NCBI GenBank assembly: GCA_944548615.1
Contig: OX155954.1
Location: 5,321,924 to 5,385,923 of the forward strand
Source: Micropterix aruncella
Lineage: Eukaryota; Arthropoda; Insecta; Lepidoptera; Micropterigidae
DNA: 64,000 nt
Direction: 5' to 3'
Shown: one piece after another, positions 12,001-19,889 of the stretch
Layout of the letters: each line of letters opens with the position of its first letter
How positions within the stretch are numbered: position 1 is the stretch's first letter
Program-made: the position numbers and the translations under genes
Notes under the pieces: generated by a model
Seen by the model: the letters and a program-made list of their open reading frames with translations, nothing else
Database searches by the model: none
What the model was told of the DNA's origin: nothing

Positions 12001-14513
12001 TTAGTCAGTCAATACTAAACACACTCGAAAGCATATGATAACTCGAAAATTGGCATTTTTGAGATAAGTATGCCAGAAGATGTAAAAATATCAACTCTAT
12101 AGTCCCTTAAAACCAGATAACTGAAATTTCCCCGCCCTTAGGAGTTAACGGGAGTTGATAAGTTGAAAATCAGCTCCAGGTATAATACTAAAAATCGATA
12201 TGTAGACTTATCTAGCTGAAAGTTGGCAGCACTGTCTGCTATCGCAGTGCAAAAACTCGATATCTTCACTTATCTAGGTTAACATTAGTATTAGGTCGAC
12301 TTATTAGTTTCCAGAAATCAAAAATGGTGGACGAGTTGAAACTTTAAAAAAACATTAAAACGCGTTTATCTCAGAACTACTAAATTCGAGTTATCAAGTT
12401 ATAATAGTGAGGCGACAATATGATAGCTAATATAACTAACATTACACTACAGTACTGAAATTGCACGGTGGTCCTAATGAGATGGCCAACCACTGTAGAA
12501 CGGTTTGAGAGGATACTCACCGACGAGCAGAGTGGCTGCGCCCGTGGCGAGTGCGAGTACGTGTAGGGCTTTTCCGACGCGTATCCATCGCACTGTGTCC
12601 TCACCCAGGCGCTCGGGCTCCACCACGATGACCGCGCAGCCCGCCTCCAGCGCGCGCTCCAGCTCCGCCTCGAACTTGGCGTACGCCTTCTCGCTGTCGT
12701 ACACCTCGCGGATCACCGCCACGTTCGACGGCTTCAGCTCCCTTAGGACCGAAAGATGGAAAACTCGCATTAAAGTTAATCCGCACTTGAGCATCGGTAG
12801 CGCTGCATTTATTTCGCTCATCTGCACTAGGCCTAAGCTATATGGACCATTGATATATTAGCTAGATATGCCCTCACATACAAATAAGTCGGTTCCACTA
12901 ACCCTTTGCTCATAAATCATGTGACAGAGAGAGCAATAAATTAAACAGTATGCGAGAGAATAGCGCGGCGATATTCTTCGCGGCAGCTCTCACACCCGAA
13001 ACGGTCGGCTGCTGCCAGCGGCCTGTGACAAACTACTACTGGCCGGCTTTCAGTAGTGGTTTTGAAAGGGTCATTTTCGAGCGCGAAAGGCCCATTTAGG
13101 GCATAATATGGACAGAAGTATACAGTCAACAACCATCTTTTTTACTTAGTTTTAAAGATTATTAAAAAAAACTAATCTTTATCTACCGCCATATAGGTGT
13201 TTTTGTACATATATTTTTTTAAATAACTTTAACTACCGAAATGTAAGCATGGGATTGACTCTTCTTTGAATGCCATCATCTCGCTTATTTATTGAGGCTG
13301 AATAAAAATTATTGAAGATTAGGAATCAGCATGGGGAATAAAGTCGGGTGACATAAAAAATCACCAATGTATAACCTAGACAGTCTACCCTAGACAACGG
13401 CGGCTGCAACGTCACCGAAACGTCACCGAAACGTCGGGTCCTACAAATTTCACGCGCTAATTTCGTTTTCTATCCTATTTATAATGTATAACAGGTTCCT
13501 ATAATGCATTAAGGAATTATTGCAGTATAGGAACATTTCTCAAAAATCGAAAAATTAAAGAAATACTACTAGATTCGATCACGCTAATGCTAAATGTGAA
13601 AGAAAAAAGCCTCGGACGCGTAAAATTTTAAAACCAAATTTATATACTAAAAAAAAAGTTTTTCAAACTAATTTTTTAAGGTTGTTTTTAAAAAAACTAA
13701 TCTAACCTAATAGGTGTTTATGTATTATTTAACAAATAATAATAACTTAACCTACCTAAATATATGGGTTTGGCGCTTCTTTGAATGCCTATATCTCGCT
13801 TATTTATTGAGACCGAATAAAGATTATTGCAGGTTCCGAATCAGCGTGGTAAATATAATTAAGTGACATTAAAAAATCAACAATCTAGAAGAGGTTCCTA
13901 TACTGCAATAATACCTGCAATATACTGCAATAATACCGATTAACTTTTTGGTACTTGTTTTTTTTTATTTTTTTACTTGATTTCTCCGTTGATATATCAG
14001 AAAAGTACACCGCTTTTGAAGTGCCTTGGGACCTTCCTGATTGTTTACTTTTAGTTTTAGCTGCGGTTAAATCCCAAACCCCAGCCTGGACCCCTTCCAA
14101 AGCAAAATCCTGACTACGTATCTGCCTAGCCTTAAAATAATTAAATAATGTATCAAACTTAATGAAAACTGTCAAACACATCCTATAAAAACTGAAGGCG
14201 AATAAAACGAAAACTGAAATTGAAAACTAGCAAAACGGCAAGAACAAGACAACACGTTACCTTGGCTAAAGGCTAGTGGGTGACGGAATACTGCAATTTC
14301 ACCAAAATAAATACCGGAACGGTACAAAATAAAACCCGAATCGCCGGCAAGACAACGGCCGCTACGATTACGTAACACAGTCCCGTAACAAATATTTGAG
14401 AATTAATAATACAAAGACAAAATACGCACGCGTCAAATGTATCAAATTAAAAAATAATAACAAAAAGCGAGCTATATTATTAAAACAAACCTGTCCAAAT
14501 CGTCGCTCGCCAT
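5963..14513 (-). CDS. TMEM11 (PMI): TMEM11/PMI homologue, mitochondrial membrane protein, complete 4-exon gene
   Basis: The coding exons are 14491-14513, 12521-12741, 8800-8976 and 5963-6093. They join in phase (2, 1, 1) through GT-AG introns of 1749, 3544 and 2706 bp and encode 183 residues; the human protein is 192. Family hallmarks are visible: a REVYDSEKA...FEAELERALEAG segment (residues about 19-42), EPERLGEDTVRWIRVG (49-64), SWQLDPC (112-118) and VVLYRE followed by a basic stretch before the C-terminus. Hydrophobic segments lie at about 66-83, 91-113 and 161-182. In animals this family shapes mitochondria and cristae and is linked to MICOS; inner- and outer-membrane locations have both been reported. 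The start at 14513 has a good context (AGAATGG). An in-frame upstream ATG at 14528 would add five residues but has a weaker context. The exons are much richer in GC than the introns. No frameshift or stop is seen, so the gene looks intact. Confidence 0.9.
6857..7146 (+). repeat. SINE-like repeat, diverged copy of the one at 56690-56945
   Basis: In intron 3 of TMEM11. Shared blocks include AAATCTG...C, AGTAAGG.CGTGAG, GGTAAGGCG, CTTACAG/CTGTTACGG and GGTGGACTGT..TCGTCC. It runs directly into a LINE 3' fragment at 7149, so it may be the 3' part of a composite retroposon. Confidence 0.5.
7149..7530 (+). pseudogene. Non-LTR retrotransposon (CR1/L2-like) C-terminal remnant
   Basis: The first frame gives KDVDLLERGQQRFTKLP, FKRLSYEEKL, a stop, then LTLKEQRERGDLFLRFF, the classic block after the RT thumb. 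After a frameshift, 7315-7506 gives RNVLKLAVTRSELNSRTHFLS then NGVVNNWNRLSDKVV, the usual LINE terminus. One in-frame stop and at least one frameshift make it dead. An AAT-rich tail follows. It lies antisense to TMEM11 in intron 3. Confidence 0.8.
7600..7839 (-). mobile_element. Two truncated 3' ends of a LINE family (same as 8160-8547)
   Basis: The block ACGGAGCTGCCATGGAATTC...CACTTCTGGGGGGTGAG occurs at 7600-7677 and again, longer, at 7718-7839. In the full copy at 8160-8547 it is the 3' UTR downstream of a minus-strand coding end, so these are 5'-truncated insertions of that family. Confidence 0.65.
8160..8547 (-). mobile_element. 5'-truncated LINE insertion with coding end and 3' UTR
   Basis: The longest of four copies in the intron region (others 7600-7677, 7718-7839, 10687-10876). 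On the minus strand it has coding sequence (8317-8547), then about 155 bp of conserved 3' UTR ending in CCGTTTGTATTTATT. It has the same orientation as TMEM11, within intron 3. Confidence 0.75.
8317..8547 (-). pseudogene. LINE C-terminal coding fragment (VEVGARG motif)
   Basis: An open stretch of 76 codons to a TGA: FPLASQITDYTVHLHAVEVG, then ARGLPAKSLFHLFKDLGLS, ending LWLRRG. The EVGARG plus SLxxLLxxLGLS pattern is common at the C-terminus of retrotransposon polyproteins in invertebrates and fish. A TAA precedes 8547, so the upstream part is lost. Confidence 0.7.
8800..8976 (-). CDS. TMEM11 (PMI): TMEM11/PMI coding exon 3
   Basis: 177 bp between a TTACAG acceptor and a GTACAT donor, phase 1 on both sides. 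It encodes the second membrane segment and the SWQLDPC...Y signature followed by KLARL, which lines up with SWQFDPC and LSRL in the vertebrate protein. The reading frame runs on past the donor, which makes the ORF look longer than the real exon. Confidence 0.9.
9147..9451. mobile_element. piggyBac-like MITE, 305 bp, copy 1
   Basis: Flanked by TTAA on both sides (9143-9146, 9452-9455), with ends CCCTTGGAGTA and TACTCAACGGG as short imperfect TIRs. It contains two tandem GACCAGATTTGGT(C/T)GACTC blocks. A near-identical inverted copy sits at 11401-11705. Confidence 0.85.
9543..9805. mobile_element. piggyBac-like MITE, 263 bp, second family
   Basis: TTAA flanks (9539-9542, 9806-9809) and TIRs CCCTTCGGGCC / GGCCTGAAGGG. 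GC-rich ends (GGCCGATATCGGCC) surround a T-rich core. Confidence 0.8.
10687..10876 (-). mobile_element. Truncated LINE 3' end (family of 8160-8547)
   Basis: Carries the same CGGAGTTGCCACGGAATTC to CTTACCACCC...CTTCGAAG block. It breaks off a few codons inside the coding end. It is preceded on the plus strand by AATAAATAAAATACAA, the tail of the family. Confidence 0.65.
11401..11705. mobile_element. piggyBac-like MITE, 305 bp, copy 2 (inverted)
   Basis: Flanked by TTAA (11397-11400, 11706-11709). It is the reverse complement of 9147-9451 with almost no differences, so it is a recent transposition within the same intron. Confidence 0.85.
12521..12741 (-). CDS. TMEM11 (PMI): TMEM11/PMI coding exon 2
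   Basis: 221 bp. The acceptor follows a pyrimidine tract (TTTTCCATCTTTCGGTCC, then TAAG) and the donor is a strong GTGAGT. It encodes residues 8-81: the conserved acidic N-terminal domain and most of the first membrane segment. The exon is strikingly GC-rich with many C/G third positions, unlike the AT-rich introns. This is the best-conserved part of the protein. Confidence 0.9.
13130..13507. mobile_element. TATAGGAACC-TIR element, partial, with nested insertion
   Basis: Shares ACTTAGTTTTAAAGATT, CCGCCATATAGGTGTTT, TCTCGCTTATTTATTGAG and GGTTCCTATAATGCATT with the copies at 13517-13911 and 32828-33637. The 5' end is lost. A 107-bp piece of the CGAAACGTCGGGTGC family (13376-13482) is inserted near the 3' end. 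Confidence 0.7.
13376..13482. mobile_element. Single arm of the CGAAACGTCGGGTGC repeat, nested
   Basis: Flanked by AATGTATAAC on both sides (13366-13375, 13483-13492). Paralogous elements lack the insert at this point, so the boundaries are well supported. It contains a doubled GTCACCGAAAC. Confidence 0.65.
13517..13911. mobile_element. TATAGGAACC-TIR MITE, complete
   Basis: Perfect 18-bp terminal inverted repeats (TTATTGCAGTATAGGAAC and its complement). The 395-bp body holds TCTCGCTTATTTATTGAG and no coding capacity. Confidence 0.8.
14491..14513 (-). CDS. TMEM11 (PMI): TMEM11/PMI coding exon 1
   Basis: Short first coding exon: ATG plus six codons and two bases (MASDDLD, then AG), ending at a GTTTGT donor. 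Phase 2 fits exon 2 exactly, making an AGG arginine codon across the junction. A three-residue upstream ORF (ATG AAT GAG TGA) overlaps the leader just upstream, and an in-frame ATG lies at 14528. No homology anchors such a short exon, so the call rests on phase, Kozak context and donor. Confidence 0.72.
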
Positions 14514-14700
14514 TCTCACTTCACTCATTCATCTGCTGACTGACGGCTACTGTCAAATTATGCCTGCGTTCAGTAAGCAACCGCTCCTTTAATAGTGCTA
14601 CCTAGCGAACTACCTGATTGGTCGAAGCGGATCTTTTTACAAATTATTGCAACTGCCCGTCGACCCAGGTAGCTACACAATTGGGATGAACAAAGTCCAC
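14514..14700 (-). promoter_or_regulatory. Presumed leader/promoter region of TMEM11/PMI
   Basis: DNA directly upstream of the start codon, somewhat richer in GC than its surroundings, with two upstream ATGs (one opening a three-residue uORF, one in frame). No TATA box stands out, and the transcription start cannot be fixed from sequence alone. Confidence 0.35.
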
Positions 14701-14825
14701 TGAATGTGGAACACGGGAAATATAGTTGCCAGAGTTAAAATGTCGAAGCAGCGCTTGAAATTATTAAGTTCTGTATACACAAGCAACCGTTCATGTGATT
14801 CTCTGTTGTATTTTAGGGGGGCGCC

Positions 14826-15733
14826 AGTTTTGCATGCGGCAGTCTTTCACAAATGTCACTTTTGACAGTTCCAAATCTGTTGAGGGCAGATTTGCAGGAG
14901 GCAACCTTGCAGGCGGCAACCTTGCAGGCGGCAACCTTGCAGGCGGCATTTTTGCAGACGGCATTCTTGCAGAAAGCAAACTTGCATACAAACCCGAAGT
15001 TAGCAACGTTTGAGAATGGCGCATTAGGACATGATTACATGAATAAAATAATTTTATATTATTTTACAAACCAAAAATAAAGCAGTAAAGCGGTCATATG
15101 TTATTAATTTTAAATTTAGAAAAAGAAGTAGCAAATTATCATGTCAGGGTAAATTAAAGTGGTGAATATTTTTACCTCTCCACATTTAATTAATTACCGG
15201 CATCCTTGTAGTGGATGATTCAGTACATCAAACTAAACATTAAAAAAAATGTTATAAGTTTTTCTGTTAGGTTAGGTTAGGTTAGGTTTTTCTTTCCCTA
15301 AAATCGAAGTGACATTAATTACCGGCATCCTTGTAGTGGATGATTCAGTACATCAAACTAAACATTCTAAAAAATGTTTTAAGTTTTTCTGTTAGGTTAG
15401 GTTAGGTTAGGTTATCCTTTCCCTAAAATCGAAAGTTGATTGCTGAGATCCGCGATGGAGAGGACACTCAAAGAAGTGGACTGGTTTCCGTACCCTGACA
15501 TATGAAAACGCGGCTTTTGTCGATTTCTACTCTGGTAACACTAAATTTTAAATACGATGTTTTGCTTCTAACTTCATTTTCTGCAAAAATGCCGTCTGCA
15601 AAAATGCCGACCCTCGAAACGTCAGTTTGACATTTGCAAAACTGCCTTCTGCAAGATTGCCTTCTGCAAAACTGCCGCCTGCAAGAATGCCGTCTGCAAG
15701 ATTGCCGTCTGCAAATCTGCCTTCTGCAAGTTT
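14826..15733. mobile_element. Foldback element with 15-bp minisatellite arms and TTAGG core
   Basis: The left arm (14826-14990) is tandem copies of a 15-bp unit like GGCAACCTTGCAGGC. The right arm (15581-15733) is the same unit in reverse complement (GCCGTCTGCAAGATT). Between them lie a 125-bp tandem duplication and AT-rich DNA. Inverted minisatellite arms are typical of foldback elements. The pentapeptide-like ORFs across the left arm only translate the repeat. Confidence 0.65.
15188..15437 (+). repeat. 125-bp tandem duplication, each unit with (GTTAG)4
   Basis: Two copies of a unit that starts TTAATTACCGGCATCC, contains TGTAGTGGATGATTCAG and ends with four TTAGG-type telomere repeats (15266-15287, 15391-15413), then CTTTCCCTAAAATCGAA. 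The copies differ at a handful of bases. Confidence 0.85.
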
Positions 15734-16145
15734 GATGGGACCCGTATTTTACGACCGCTGTCTAGGCACGTAGCCTTATATGCGACAATAAATATATTTC
15801 TATTTCTATTTCTATGAGAATCCTATGTTGTTGCTATGGGATATATGGGTGGATCCTATGTTGTAAGAAACTACCCTCTGTGCCTACATACCTTACCAGG
15901 TTTAATTAAATTACCAATAACACTTAACATTAATTATATGTTTACTCAATAGGGTCTAAATTAACTTTAAATCTATTAAAAATTAACTAAAATATAATTT
16001 AAACACATTGAAAGCTAAAATCTGCTAGGAAATATTGTACGAATGCGATTATTAGTCTTACGTACGTGCAATTCCTATATCTTCTCTACCTGCCGACTGC
16101 ACACAAAATAACTACCTACCTATTTTGTTAAGGTGGGTATCCATT
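15734..16145. other. AT-rich spacer
   Basis: Begins with a retroposon-like tail (AATAAATAT, then TTTCTA repeats at about 15794-15814). Nothing else recognised. Confidence 0.4.
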
Positions 16146-16779
16146 AGGTTCGCGCATCCACTCTGTTCCGCACATCTGCAACTGCTCCAATGGAGACGGC
16201 GCGCGCATCAACTCGAGAACAACGAGTGCTCCGCAGTTTTCATTCGAACGTTGAGCGAACATGTCATCGACAAAATGTATTTTTAAATTTCTCATCCTTC
16301 GGATCCCACAGCACTGTCAGTGTACGTTAATCGCGATTGACGACTAACGATTGATTCGTTTAATCGTCAATCGGCGACTAACGATTGATTAGTTTCAAGC
16401 GCGATTGACGATTAGACGTCTGGGATTGATTTTCTCGATTGCGGTCAACTCAGTTTATGCGTTTTTTCGTCGGTCGGTGCGGTCGGTCGCGACCGCAGAC
16501 GCGACCGCAGACGCGACCGCGAACCGCGCGATTTCTCCTCGGCCCACTCCACACCGATGGATTCGTGTTTACTGAACGCCGAACGTGATGCGCGAGACGT
16601 AGGTATCCACCAACGTCTCATTTTGCACGCGTCCACGAACTTTGTGTTCGCGCATTTACTGCCACCGCTCGGAGCGCTCGCCGCGGAACGTGCAACGTTG
16701 CACGCTCCAGAAGCGCGGACGTATCCACTACCTACTGGAGCAGTTGCAGGTGCGCGGAGCAGAGTTGATGAGCGAACCT
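16146..16779. mobile_element. GC-rich TIR element, about 634 bp
   Basis: Imperfect inverted ends of about 45 bp (AGGTTCGCGCATCCACTC...CTGCAACTGCTCC against AGGTTCGCTCATCAACTC...CTGCAACTGCTCC). The core has repeated CGATTGACGACTAACGATTG and (GACCGCAGACGC) motifs. It abuts the Jockey-like RNase H remnant. No transposase. Confidence 0.6.
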
Positions 16780-17420
16780 TCTGCTGGATCCCTAGTCATT
16801 CGGGGATTAGGGGAAACGAGACGGTGTACGAGCTGGCGAATTCGGCTCGCACTTTCGGCTCCGAAGTCGATTGTCGTCTGCCTGTCTCCGACTTCTTCCC
16901 CTCGATAGACAATAAACTTTTAAAAAATTGGACTCAGCGATGGTGCACTTCCTCTAACACAAAGGGCAAGAGGTTCTCACTTATCCAGGGCGAAATCCCT
17001 TCGAATCAGTAGTACCACCAGCAGCCATTTAGTCGGCAAGAGATATCGATAATCTGCCTCATGAGGATCGGGCACTGCTCCACCCCTTCGCACCTCCATC
17101 GTATTAATGTCCTCGTGTCTCCGCCGTGCGATTGTGGACGCTGGACCACCTATTTTTTAACTGCCCCATCCTCAATAATTATCCGAGTTTTGTCCCAGAC
17201 CTTATAAACTATAACATCCAACTCCCTGTATGTATTCTCCACTTGTTATCCCTCAACTCTCCCAAAATATAAAGCAATATGTAAATTTATTTCCCTTAAT
17301 AATATTTGTGTATAATCTTAGTATATTTCATATCCTCTCCCCGTTTGTATCATCCCTGATTACCATATTTTATGTTATATGTCAACATGGTACCTACATT
17401 TGTATAAATAAATCTTTTTC
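16767..17420 (+). pseudogene. Jockey/R1-like non-LTR element: RNase H and C-terminal zinc knuckle
   Basis: RTFCWIPSHSGIRGNE followed by VYELANSA is the last catalytic block of a retrotransposon RNase H domain. Downstream, in shifted frames, come RQEISIICLMRIGHCSTPSHLHR, PPCDCG and TLDHLFFNCPILNNYP, the CCHC-like tail of these elements, then a stop. A 3' UTR runs to AATAAATC at about 17408-17415. At least one stop and two frameshifts show it is dead, and everything 5' of RNase H is missing. Confidence 0.8.
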
Positions 17421-17589
17421 TTGTTTCATTGTTTCAGTATTGTGCCGTCTTATACAAACTAACTTGAATGCCCTTCGACAACGAACTGACAGAAAGGCTT
17501 CGTCTATCGCTGATTGTCATAAAATAACAAAAAGAAGAACTGAAATTGAAATATTTCATTGGGCCCCAGAGGAAGTGGGGGGGGGGGGG

Positions 17590-17900
17590 GGGATTGTATA
17601 GTGGTGCAGATGTGGCTCTATTCCTCGGATGATTAAATACTAAAACAGCCACTCGTCCACTACCAGAGACACAAAAAAGTGGAAAAAATTGTTTTGCGAA
17701 TAGTCGTACCATGGTTCATTCTATTGCTCAAGAAGTGGTGATTTCAATAAGTAGAGCGCATAGTATTTTAAATGATCAGTTAGGGATGAAAAAGGTATCA
17801 GCACACTGGGTAACAAGAATGCTTACGGTCGTGCAACAAAACTAGACTAATAATTTCGCAACGCTGTTTGCATTTATTACAAAAGGATCCTGACCATTTT
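17590..17900 (+). pseudogene. Mariner-like transposase remnant, copy 1
   Basis: Parallel in sequence to 19060-19400: ATGGTT...CATTCTATTGCTCAAGAAGTGG, AGTATTTTAAATGATCAGTTAGGGATG and AAAAAGGTATCAGCACACTGGGT. The translation is broken by several stops but retains GDFNK, RDEKG and similar pieces of the helix-turn-helix region. Confidence 0.6.
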
Positions 17901-17974
17901 TTGGTTCTAAAAGTACTCTAAACATTAATGATCACCTTACTGGAACAGTCGTAGATAAAAAAAATACTTAAGTG

Positions 17975-18124
17975 TAGTGTTGATTCCGAGAAACGAGGAA
18001 AATATGGTAAACGTCGTAAAGTTTCCGATGAAAATTTCATTGGTGTCAAATCCTATATTAACAGCATCCCAAGAATAGAATCTAACTATTTGTGGAAGCA
18101 AACAACACGAGAATACGAGGAGCG
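17975..18124 (+). pseudogene. Short coding remnant with IPRIESNY motif
   Basis: One open frame reads DSEKRGKYGKRRKVSDEN, then VKSYINSIPRIESNYLWKQT. Basic stretches followed by INSIPRIESHY are frequent in transposon-like proteins of arthropods, but I cannot name the family. It is cut at 18125 by a TTAA-flanked MITE, and the similarity may resume after 18465. Confidence 0.4.
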
Positions 18125-18128
18125 TTAA

Positions 18129-18461
18129 CCCCTCGCGGCCCGCGGTTTGAATTTTAATGTGTGCCTTACGGCCCGTAAGAAATTCGCGAGTCTCAAAAAA
18201 AAGATGGCGTTTCAGAAAAAAACGATTACTCCGAAACTGTCACACCGATCGTCTAAAAAAGACCTGTTTTATGTTCCTATTGAAATTTGCTATTAGATAT
18301 TTGTAACGTCGTTATGTAAAGCAATAAAGATTATTCATAATTATTAGTCAAAGTTGTACTAACATAATTAGCGGTCGGCCTCGCCTGGCCATTTCGGGCC
18401 GTCTGGGGTTCGACGGTAAATATCAATTCTGGACGTTTCGGGCCGTCTGGTACGCGAGGGG
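18129..18461. mobile_element. piggyBac-like MITE, 333 bp, third family
   Basis: TTAA flanks (18125-18128, 18462-18465) and TIRs CCCCTCGCG / CGCGAGGGG, extending into GGCCCG / CGGGCC subterminal repeats. Confidence 0.8.
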
Positions 18462-18465
18462 TTAA

Positions 18466-19005
18466 AAAAAGGATGAGTTACAAACTCTTTGGAACCATAT
18501 AAAAATAAATACTGTCAGACACAGCTAATACATCTGTTATTATATTCTAAAAGACATAATTTTCTATCATTTTTTTTTAAATAAGAGTCGTTGGTTTACA
18601 TCTAGTTAGAGCATGTTGGCAAAAATAAAAAAAAGAAATTTCGCGAGGTAATTTGTTAGGCTAACTCATTTGTTAGATTAAATCCTTTGTTAGATTTAAA
18701 ATTCTCTAAAAATTGGAATCAAATGCGCCAATTCGCGCGTCAACAAACAAATGTTAACTAGCCAGCCAGATAGCCAGATACAGACCTTCTAGATTCTAGG
18801 TCTAGTTGGTTGTGCGATTTCGTCTCATTTCGGATATGCTAGCATATCTATATGCATAGAGCTATGTTTTTTCTCTATACTAATGTTTATTTTTAACGAT
18901 TCTGTATATATACTAGTATGTATGTCCATGCCTTTTTTTGTACATTACTTTATAAAATGAATAAAAATAAATAAATAAATAAATACTTTTTTTATACGGG
19001 GTGAG
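18466..19005. other. AT-rich spacer ending in a (TAAA)n tail
   Basis: No coding similarity. The ATAAATAAATAAATAAATAC run at about 18966-18986 looks like the 3' tail of a plus-strand retroposon. Confidence 0.4.
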
Positions 19006-19059
19006 TATTTTAAGACTTACGAGATTCATTAGGGGTTGATTCGCCCTATATTCTACGGT

Positions 19060-19710
19060 TGCACGTTGGTGTGTTGATCTTAGGCGTGGAAGAGTTTTAA
19101 CTAACGATGACCCTCCCTCGGGTCGCCCTTTGACCGCAGTCAGTGAAAAAATGGTTAAAAAAGTGTAAAAAAAATGTTTTGGCCGATTGTCATGTCATAG
19201 TTCGTTTTCTTGCTGAAGAAGTGAAGATATCGATAGATAGTTTGCTTAGTATTTTACATGATCTCTTAGGGATGAAAAAGGTATCCGTGCGCTGGGTACT
19301 TAGAATGCTTACGGACGAGCAGAAAAAGACTATACAGAAGATTTCCCAAAGCTCTTTTGCATTTGATACAACGAAATCCTGACCATTGCGACCCTGAAAC
19401 TAATCAACAGTCCATTCAACCTGAAAACAATCATCATCTCAATTCCTAGGACATTCAAGGCCATTTCTTTCGCCGGTTAGATCATGGGTTCTCTTTTTTA
19501 TTTCACCAAAATTACGCCCCACCACACCAGTCCAGTGTTACGATGGTTGCCATTAAATACCAGTGATTTTTTATCTATTTTCGATATTAAAGGAATATCT
19601 GAGAGGTCGAAAATTTGAAGATGATGAAGCGGTAGTAGCAAAGTTCAGGAATTTTTCGGTGATCGGGATGAAGAGTTTTTTAGGATGGGTCTTTTATGTT
19701 GAGAAAAAAA
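19060..19710 (+). pseudogene. Mariner-like (Tc1/mariner) transposase remnant, copy 2
   Basis: The N-terminal part gives DDPPSGRPLTAVSEK, FLAEEVKISIDSLLSILHDLL and GMKKVSVRWVLRMLTDEQKK, the helix-turn-helix region of mariner-type transposases. The C-terminal part (about 19590-19700) gives LKEYLRGRKFEDDEAVVAKF and the near-terminal DRDEEFF-like block in shifted frames. The catalytic middle is largely deleted. Confidence 0.8.
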
Positions 19711-19889
19711 TATAATAATATATCAAGCGTATAAACTTAAAAGTTGACTGTCGAAAAATAAAAGAACATACAATAAAAATATCATAGTAATAAGTAAAAC
19801 GTAATCATAGTAATAATTATAAGTAAAACGAAACATCCCAGCCATTACTTCTATAAGAAGAACGCTATACAACCCCAAATTAGAGTCGA

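Larger units (their letters stand above)
12742..14490 (-). other. TMEM11 intron 1
   Basis: Mostly two copies of the TATAGGAACC-TIR family (about 13130-13507 and 13517-13911) plus a nested palindromic-family arm. No other exon is seen. Confidence 0.6.

Noticed and set aside
12505..12861. Plus-strand frame of 118 codons opposite TMEM11 exon 2
   Set aside because: Antisense shadow of a GC-rich exon; low-complexity S/R/A content.
14791..15080. Three frames with LPPAR or QAATL pentapeptide repeats
   Set aside because: Caused by the 15-bp minisatellite arm of a foldback element.
15266..15413. Interpretation of (TTAGG)n as an internal telomere fusion scar
   Set aside because: Only about four units each, duplicated within a 125-bp tandem repeat inside a foldback element; a transposon component explains it better.
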